From Lacinutrix mariniflava (GTDB lineage Bacteria; Bacteroidota; Bacteroidia; Flavobacteriales; Flavobacteriaceae), in the NCBI RefSeq assembly GCF_001418015.1, contig NZ_LIQG01000021.1, forward strand, positions 1 through 36,663: 36,663 bases of DNA, written 5' to 3'. Made by a program: the position numbers and the translations under genes. The notes below the pieces were generated by a model that saw only the letters and a program-made list of their open reading frames with translations, made no database searches and was not told where the DNA came from. Of this stretch, positions 32,486 to 36,663 are shown piece after piece. Each line of letters starts with the position of its first letter. Position 1 is the stretch's first letter.

Positions 32486-33616
32486 TTAAAGTCTTTTATC
32501 CATTTGTTTAACCATCATGTCTTTCCAAGTTCTAAAATCTCCTGCTAAAATATGCTTTCTAGCTTCACGAACCAACCACATATAAAATCCTAAATTATGA
32601 ATGGTTGCTATTTGTGCTGCTAATCTTTCGTTTACAGTAAATAAATGTCTTACATAAGCCTTAGAGTAATCTGTATCCACCCATGTAATTGCCATATCGT
32701 CTAAAGCAGAAAAATCGTCTCTCCATTTTAGGTTTTTAATATTTATAGAGCCATGTGCTGTAAATAACATACCGTTTCTAGCATTACGCGTTGGCATAAC
32801 ACAATCAAACATATCTACACCAAGTGCAATATTTTCTAGGATATTAATTGGAGTTCCAACTCCCATTAAGTAACGTGGTTTATCTTCTGGAAGTATAGCC
32901 GTTACAATCTCTGTCATCGCATACATCTCTTCTGCCGGTTCACCAACAGACAAACCTCCAATAGCATTACCTACTGCTCCTGAGTTTGCTATATACTCTG
33001 CCGATTGCACACGTAAATCTTTATAACAACTCCCTTGTACAATTGGAAAGAATGCTTGAGAATAGTCGTATTTAAAAGGTACTTTCTCTAAATGATTAAT
33101 ACATCTATCTAACCACCTATGCGTCATCTTCATTGAGCGTTTAGCATAATTATAATCGCAAGGATACGGTGTACATTCATCGAAAGCCATAATAATATCT
33201 GCTCCAATACTACGCTGGATCTCCATTACGCTCTCTGGTGTAAATGTATGGTAACTACCATCGATATGAGATTTAAACTTTACACCTTCTTCTTTAATCT
33301 TTCTATTAGCAGATAAAGAGTAAACTTGATAACCACCAGAATCGGTTAAAATATTACGATCCCAATTCATAAATTTATGTAAACCACCTGCTTTTTCTAA
33401 AACATCTATTTGAGGTCTTAAATATAAATGATAAGTGTTTCCTAAAATTATATCTGGATTAATATCATTTTTCAGCTCACGTTGGTGCACTCCTTTTACA
33501 GAAGCAACTGTACCAACGGGCATAAAAATTGGAGTTTCTATAACGCCATGGTCTGTAGTAAGTACTCCAGCTCTTGCACTACTTTGTGCATCTTTACCTT
33601 TTAATTCGAATGTCAT
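32486..33616 (-). CDS. tgt: tRNA-guanine (queuine) transglycosylase
   Basis: 376 residues from ATG 33616, matching the family length; the upstream ATG at 33676 adds a hydrophobic stretch that does not fit. The enzyme exchanges G34 of Asp, Asn, His and Tyr tRNAs for preQ1. Visible motifs are ILTDSGGYQVYSLS, IMAFDECTPYP, GGLSVGEPAEEMY and FDCVMPTRNARNGMLF with the catalytic Asp. The zinc site, normally CxCxxC plus a later His, lacks its cysteines here (SALDDMAITWVDTDYSKAYV), although the His in TIHNLGFYMW remains. It heads the tgt-lptF/G-eamA-accA run. Confidence 0.95.
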   Translation of the reverse strand: MTFELKGKDAQSSARAGVLTTDHGVIETPIFMPVGTVASVKGVHQRELKNDINPDIILGNTYHLYLRPQIDVLEKAGGLHKFMNWDRNILTDSGGYQVYSLSANRKIKEEGVKFKSHIDGSYHTFTPESVMEIQRSIGADIIMAFDECTPYPCDYNYAKRSMKMTHRWLDRCINHLEKVPFKYDYSQAFFPIVQGSCYKDLRVQSAEYIANSGAVGNAIGGLSVGEPAEEMYAMTEIVTAILPEDKPRYLMGVGTPINILENIALGVDMFDCVMPTRNARNGMLFTAHGSINIKNLKWRDDFSALDDMAITWVDTDYSKAYVRHLFTVNERLAAQIATIHNLGFYMWLVREARKHILAGDFRTWKDMMVKQMDKRL

Positions 33617-33770
33617 ATTTATGGAAATATTCAGCATGTAAAGATAAATAACAAAATAACATAGCTTCTTAAACATTTAATAAAATTCTAAAAACTTTAC
33701 AAGTGCACTATTTCTATTACTTACAAAAATAAAAATATTACGGAGGTTTAACTTCTCTCTATAGAAAAGC

Positions 33771-33858
33771 GCGTTAGTGATAGTAACGGAAAGCCCACAG
33801 CCTGACGCAGGAAGTGCGAGGACTTGTAGTGGATAGCGCGACCCTTGTGGTAACACCC
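33771..33858 (+). ncRNA. Conserved structured intergenic element, copy 2 (Flavo-1-like candidate)
   Basis: It begins GCGTTAGTGATAGTAACGG and ends GACCCTTGTGGTAACACCC, the same frame as copy 1 at 982-1061: GCGTTAG-GAT-G-AACGG at the 5' end, TAGTG-AAGC/AGCGCGACC in the middle, GGTAAC-CCC at the end. The central arm differs (CCCACAGCCTGACGCAGG instead of a T/A-rich hairpin), as expected for a structured RNA with a variable arm. It is more G+C-rich than its surroundings. It lies upstream of the transketolase promoter. The rest of the 33617-33996 gap contains only AT-rich sequence and that promoter. Confidence 0.6.
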
Positions 33859-33939
33859 AAATAATTTTTGCAGTGCACTAAAAGTTTACAATTGTTAGCA
33901 AATTGTATGAATTGGTTAATAAATGTATTAACTCTTTCT

Positions 33940-33970
33940 TTGTTTAAGGCTTATAATAAAGTTATTTTTG
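33940..33970 (+). promoter_or_regulatory. Transketolase operon promoter
   Basis: TTG (33940-33942), a 20-nt spacer and TATTTTTG (33963-33970) match the Bacteroidota consensus. The predicted start near 33977 leaves about 20 nt before the ATG at 33997. Confidence 0.65.
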
Positions 33971-33996
33971 ATACTTTATAAATCAAGCTAAAAACA

Positions 33997-34842
33997 ATGG
34001 CAAACACACAACAATTAGAAGACATTACAACTCAAGTTCGTAGAGACATTTTACGAATGGTTCATAAGGTAAATTCTGGACACCCAGGAGGTTCTTTAGG
34101 CTGCGCAGAATTTTTTGTTTCGCTTTACAACGAGATAATGGATAGGAAAGAAGGTTTTGACATGGATGGTATTGGAGAAGATTTATTTTTCCTTTCTAAT
34201 GGTCATATCTCACCTGTTTACTATAGTGTTTTAGCTAGAGTTGGTTATTTCCCAATAGAAGAGTTAAATACTTTTAGATTATTAAATTCACGTTTACAAG
34301 GACATCCAACAACTCATGAAGGATTACCAGGAATTCGTATTGCTTCAGGTTCACTAGGTCAAGGTCTAAGTGTTGCCCTTGGTGCTGCACAAGCTAAAAA
34401 ATTAAATGGTTGTAACCACTTAATTTATAGTTTACATGGAGATGGTGAATTACAAGAAGGTCAAAATTGGGAAGCTATTATGTATGCTGCAGGAAAAAAT
34501 GTAGATAATATAATTGCTACTATAGATTTAAATGGTCAACAAATTGATGGTTCTACAGACACTGTATTACCAATGGGAAGTATAAAAGATAAGTTTGAAG
34601 CTTTTGGCTGGACTGTTCTTGAAATTGAAAAAGGTAATAATATAGATGCTATTTTAAAAGGAATGGCAGAAGCAAAATCTTTAACTGGAAAAGGAAAACC
34701 TGTTTGTGTATTACTAAAAACAGTTATGGGTAACGGAATCGATTTTATGATGCATACTCATGCTTGGCATGGAAAAGCACCAAATGATGAGCAATTAGCT
34801 ATTGGTTTAGCACAAAACCCTGAAACTTTAGGCGATTATTAA
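33997..34842 (+). CDS. Transketolase, N-terminal (thiamine-diphosphate-binding) subunit
   Basis: 281 residues corresponding to the first third of full-length transketolase. It carries the ThDP pyrophosphate-binding domain: SGHPGGSLGCAEFFVSLYNE, SLGQGLSVALGAAQAKKL and the GDG...N motif in HGDGELQEGQNWEA with IATIDLNGQQIDG. It transfers two-carbon ketol units in the non-oxidative pentose phosphate pathway. It needs the partner subunit encoded 55 bp downstream. Two-gene transketolases are established in many bacteria and archaea and usual in this lineage, so this is not a truncation. Confidence 0.95.
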   Translation: MANTQQLEDITTQVRRDILRMVHKVNSGHPGGSLGCAEFFVSLYNEIMDRKEGFDMDGIGEDLFFLSNGHISPVYYSVLARVGYFPIEELNTFRLLNSRLQGHPTTHEGLPGIRIASGSLGQGLSVALGAAQAKKLNGCNHLIYSLHGDGELQEGQNWEAIMYAAGKNVDNIIATIDLNGQQIDGSTDTVLPMGSIKDKFEAFGWTVLEIEKGNNIDAILKGMAEAKSLTGKGKPVCVLLKTVMGNGIDFMMHTHAWHGKAPNDEQLAIGLAQNPETLGDY

Positions 34843-34855
34843 TTCCTATCCTAAA

Positions 34856-34880
34856 TCCTTCCCAAAAGGAGGGACTTTTT
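34856..34880 (+). promoter_or_regulatory. Hairpin with T-run between the transketolase genes
   Basis: TCCTTCC and GGAGGGA pair over seven positions (one G-U) around CAAAA, followed by CTTTTT. It resembles a short intrinsic terminator within the operon and could reduce transcription of the second subunit or protect the upstream message. Confidence 0.5.
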
Positions 34881-34897
34881 AAAAACTAAGATAAAAG

Positions 34898-35851
34898 ATG
34901 AAAACATACGAAAACCAAGGTAATAACGATACACGCTCAGGATTTGGAGCAGGATTAACAGAATTAGGAAGAACAAACCCAAATGTAGTTGCACTTTGTG
35001 CAGATTTAATTGGTTCGCTAAAGATGGATCAATTTATTGAAGAAAACCCAGAACGTTTTTTTCAAATAGGAATTGCAGAAGCAAACATGATGAGTATTGC
35101 TGCTGGTTTAACTATTGGTGGTAAAATACCATTTACTGGAACATTTGCTAACTTTTCTACAGGTCGTGTTTACGATCAAATAAGACAAAGTATTGCATAC
35201 TCTGATAAAAATGTAAAGATTTGTGCTTCTCATGCTGGTTTAACTTTAGGTGAAGATGGTGCAACACACCAAATACTTGAAGATATTGGATTAATGAAAA
35301 TGTTACCTGGCATGACTGTAATCAATACTTGTGATTACAACCAAACTAAAGCTGCAACTATAGCTATTGCAGAGCATAAAGGGCCTGTATATTTACGTTT
35401 TGGAAGACCAAAAGTTGCAAACTTTACTCCTGTGGATCAGAAATTCGAAATCGGTAAGGCATTACATTTAGTAGATGGTACAGATGTAACTATTGTTGCT
35501 ACTGGACATTTAGTTTGGGAAGCACTAGAAGCGGCTAAAGCTTTAAATGAAAAAGGGATTTCTGCTGAAGTTATAGATATTCATACTATTAAGCCTTTAG
35601 ATGCTAAAGCAATTATAGATTCTGTAAGCAAAACAAAATGTATAGTTACTGCGGAAGAGCATAACCATTTAGGAGGACTTGGAGAAAGTGTTGCAAGAGT
35701 GTTATCACAACACAATCCTACACCTCAAGAGTTTGTTGCAACAAATGATACTTTTGGAGAATCTGGAACACCAGCTCAACTAATGGAAAAATATGGCTTA
35801 AATGCTGATGCAATTGTAAAAGCTTGCGAAAAGGTTATAAAAAGAAAATAG
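34898..35851 (+). CDS. Transketolase, C-terminal subunit
   Basis: 317 residues forming the pyrimidine-binding domain and C-terminal domain of transketolase. Visible are RFFQIGIAEANMMSIAAGLT with the catalytic Glu that activates ThDP, THQILEDIGLMKMLPGMTVI, KGPVYLRFGRPK and the C-terminal VDIHTIKPLD-type segment (EVIDIHTIKPLDAKAIIDS). Together with the preceding subunit it completes the enzyme. It is followed by a strong terminator. Confidence 0.95.
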   Translation: MKTYENQGNNDTRSGFGAGLTELGRTNPNVVALCADLIGSLKMDQFIEENPERFFQIGIAEANMMSIAAGLTIGGKIPFTGTFANFSTGRVYDQIRQSIAYSDKNVKICASHAGLTLGEDGATHQILEDIGLMKMLPGMTVINTCDYNQTKAATIAIAEHKGPVYLRFGRPKVANFTPVDQKFEIGKALHLVDGTDVTIVATGHLVWEALEAAKALNEKGISAEVIDIHTIKPLDAKAIIDSVSKTKCIVTAEEHNHLGGLGESVARVLSQHNPTPQEFVATNDTFGESGTPAQLMEKYGLNADAIVKACEKVIKRK

Positions 35852-35875
35852 TATTTTAGTTAAAACTATATTTTT

Positions 35876-35912
35876 AAAGGCTAAAAAATCAATTGATTTT
35901 TTAGCCTTTTTT
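35876..35912. terminator. Terminator of the transketolase operon
   Basis: A long palindrome, AAAGGCTAAAAAATCAATTG and its complement, with GGCT/AGCC in the stem and a terminal TTTTTT run. It lies 24 bp after the second subunit's stop. Symmetry means it could also stop transcription from the other side. Confidence 0.88.
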
Positions 35913-35953
35913 ATTTGTTAATATTTAAAAGCCATCAGTATAAGAAAATATAT

Positions 35954-35968
35954 TGGCACGATTTTCGT
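35954..35968 (+). promoter_or_regulatory. Possible sigma-54-type promoter of the beta-barrel gene
   Basis: TGGCACG-ATTT-TCGT matches the -24 part of the sigma-54 consensus (TGGCACG-N4-TTGC) exactly and the -12 part partly: G of the GC pair is kept and C is T. It predicts a start near 35980, 23 nt before the ATG. The match is suggestive only. Confidence 0.4.
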
Positions 35969-36002
35969 TTAAAGATACAGTTCACATTAAAAAACGACAA
36001 CT

Positions 36003-36641
36003 ATGAGAAATTTTGTAAAGTTTCAGAATCACTTCAATAATAAAAGTGATTTAAGAAAAGGAGTATGGTTATCTGTAATATTTATTGTGGCTATAGTTTC
36101 ATCTGCTATAGCTCAAAACGGAAGCGGATTTGGGATTAAAGGAGGAGTAAACTACAATGCTAATGGTGATTATTTTAATTCAATTAGTAATACTTCTGAA
36201 GATCCAACACGAGCAATAGGGTACCACATTGGAGTCTTTGGTAAACTAGGTGATAAAGTATACTTAAAACCAGAACTGATGTACACCAAAACAAGTAGTG
36301 CATATGATGCAGGAGATTTTGAGCTACAACGTATTGATGCTCCTGTTTTAGTTGGAATTAAAGTATTAGGTCCTGTTAGTGTTTTTGCAGGCCCTGCTTT
36401 TCAATATATTTTAGATTCTGACATAGAAGATGCTAGAATTGGTGCCGTAGAAAATGATTTTACTGTTGGTCTAAATTTTGGAGTCGCTTTAAATTTTGAT
36501 TCGCTTGGAATCGATCTACGCTACGAACGTGGTTTTTCGGACAACGAAGCGACTATTATTACAAATAATTCTACAGTAAATATAGGTAGACTAGATACAA
36601 GGCCAGATCAATTAATATTGAGTCTTTCTATTAAATTATAA
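36003..36641 (+). CDS. Outer-membrane beta-barrel (porin family) protein
   Basis: 212 residues. A long N-region is followed by a hydrophobic signal segment ending in SSAIAQN (about residue 39). Amphipathic beta strands then begin with GFGIKGGVNYNANGDYF and end with the outer-membrane terminal strand DQLILSLSIKL. The motif FGKLGDKVYLKPELMYTK is typical of the Bacteroidota outer-membrane beta-barrel family (PF13568-like). Substrate and partners are unknown. It stands alone after the transketolase terminator; the first 18 residues before the hydrophobic segment are unusually long, but ATG 36003 fits the predicted promoter. Confidence 0.85.
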   Translation: MRNFVKFQNHFNNKSDLRKGVWLSVIFIVAIVSSAIAQNGSGFGIKGGVNYNANGDYFNSISNTSEDPTRAIGYHIGVFGKLGDKVYLKPELMYTKTSSAYDAGDFELQRIDAPVLVGIKVLGPVSVFAGPAFQYILDSDIEDARIGAVENDFTVGLNFGVALNFDSLGIDLRYERGFSDNEATIITNNSTVNIGRLDTRPDQLILSLSIKL

Positions 36642-36663
36642 AAAGTTCTAAAATAAAAAAAGA

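Noticed and set aside
33997-35851. Frameshifted or truncated transketolase
   Set aside because: Two-gene transketolases are normal in this lineage; both parts are complete with proper starts and a 55-bp gap.

Overview
The window looks like a chromosomal segment of a marine-type Flavobacteriaceae bacterium (phylum Bacteroidota). The support is low G+C content, promoters of the Bacteroidota form TTG-N17-23-TAnnTTTG, several secreted proteins with type IX secretion (T9SS) C-terminal sorting domains, a transketolase split into two genes, and genes typical of the family such as the flavobacterial 'asparagine synthetase B'-like protein.

Layout. 1-288 is the 5' end of a 16S rRNA gene on the minus strand, with tandem rRNA promoters reading leftwards from about 500-765. 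A structured intergenic RNA-like element (982-1061) precedes the translation operon thrS-infC-rpmI-rplT (1147-4377, plus strand), which ends in a strong terminator. An ISL3/ISAon1-type insertion sequence (4511-5996) with 8-bp target duplications and a doubled right end sits just upstream of a Cof-type HAD phosphatase. Convergent to that is a minus-strand pair, an EF-hand protein and a membrane-anchored class III adenylate/guanylate cyclase.

From 8.3 to 26.6 kb lies an accessory region of cell-surface and signalling genes: a reprolysin-like metalloprotease with a T9SS tail; a 1.1-kb gene graveyard; a frameshifted T9SS surface protein; a divergent 7TM-DISM HisKA_2 histidine kinase with a LytTR response regulator; a small membrane protein; and a second set made of a TPR histidine kinase, a LytTR regulator and a LamG/Ig-like T9SS protein. 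Two nearly identical 'asparagine synthetase B'-like genes flank this second set as 7.2-kb-spaced direct repeats. Relics of an AI-2E transporter, an EF-hand gene, a histidine kinase 5' end and a T9SS tail show repeated duplication and deletion here. An array of AACGAC repeats at 10/20-bp spacing precedes the first kinase and recurs near the kinase relic.

From 26.7 kb to the end the content is housekeeping: AI-2E family transporter, dnaB, then a minus-strand cluster tgt-lptF/G-eamA-accA, a second copy of the structured RNA-like element, the split transketolase, and an outer-membrane beta-barrel protein.

No defence system, prophage, CRISPR array or tRNA gene was recognised. The most notable items are the repeated RNA-like element, the AACGAC operator array with its relic copy, the non-ATG infC start, the EF-hand/cyclase pair, and the direct repeats that bracket a whole sensor/surface-protein module.
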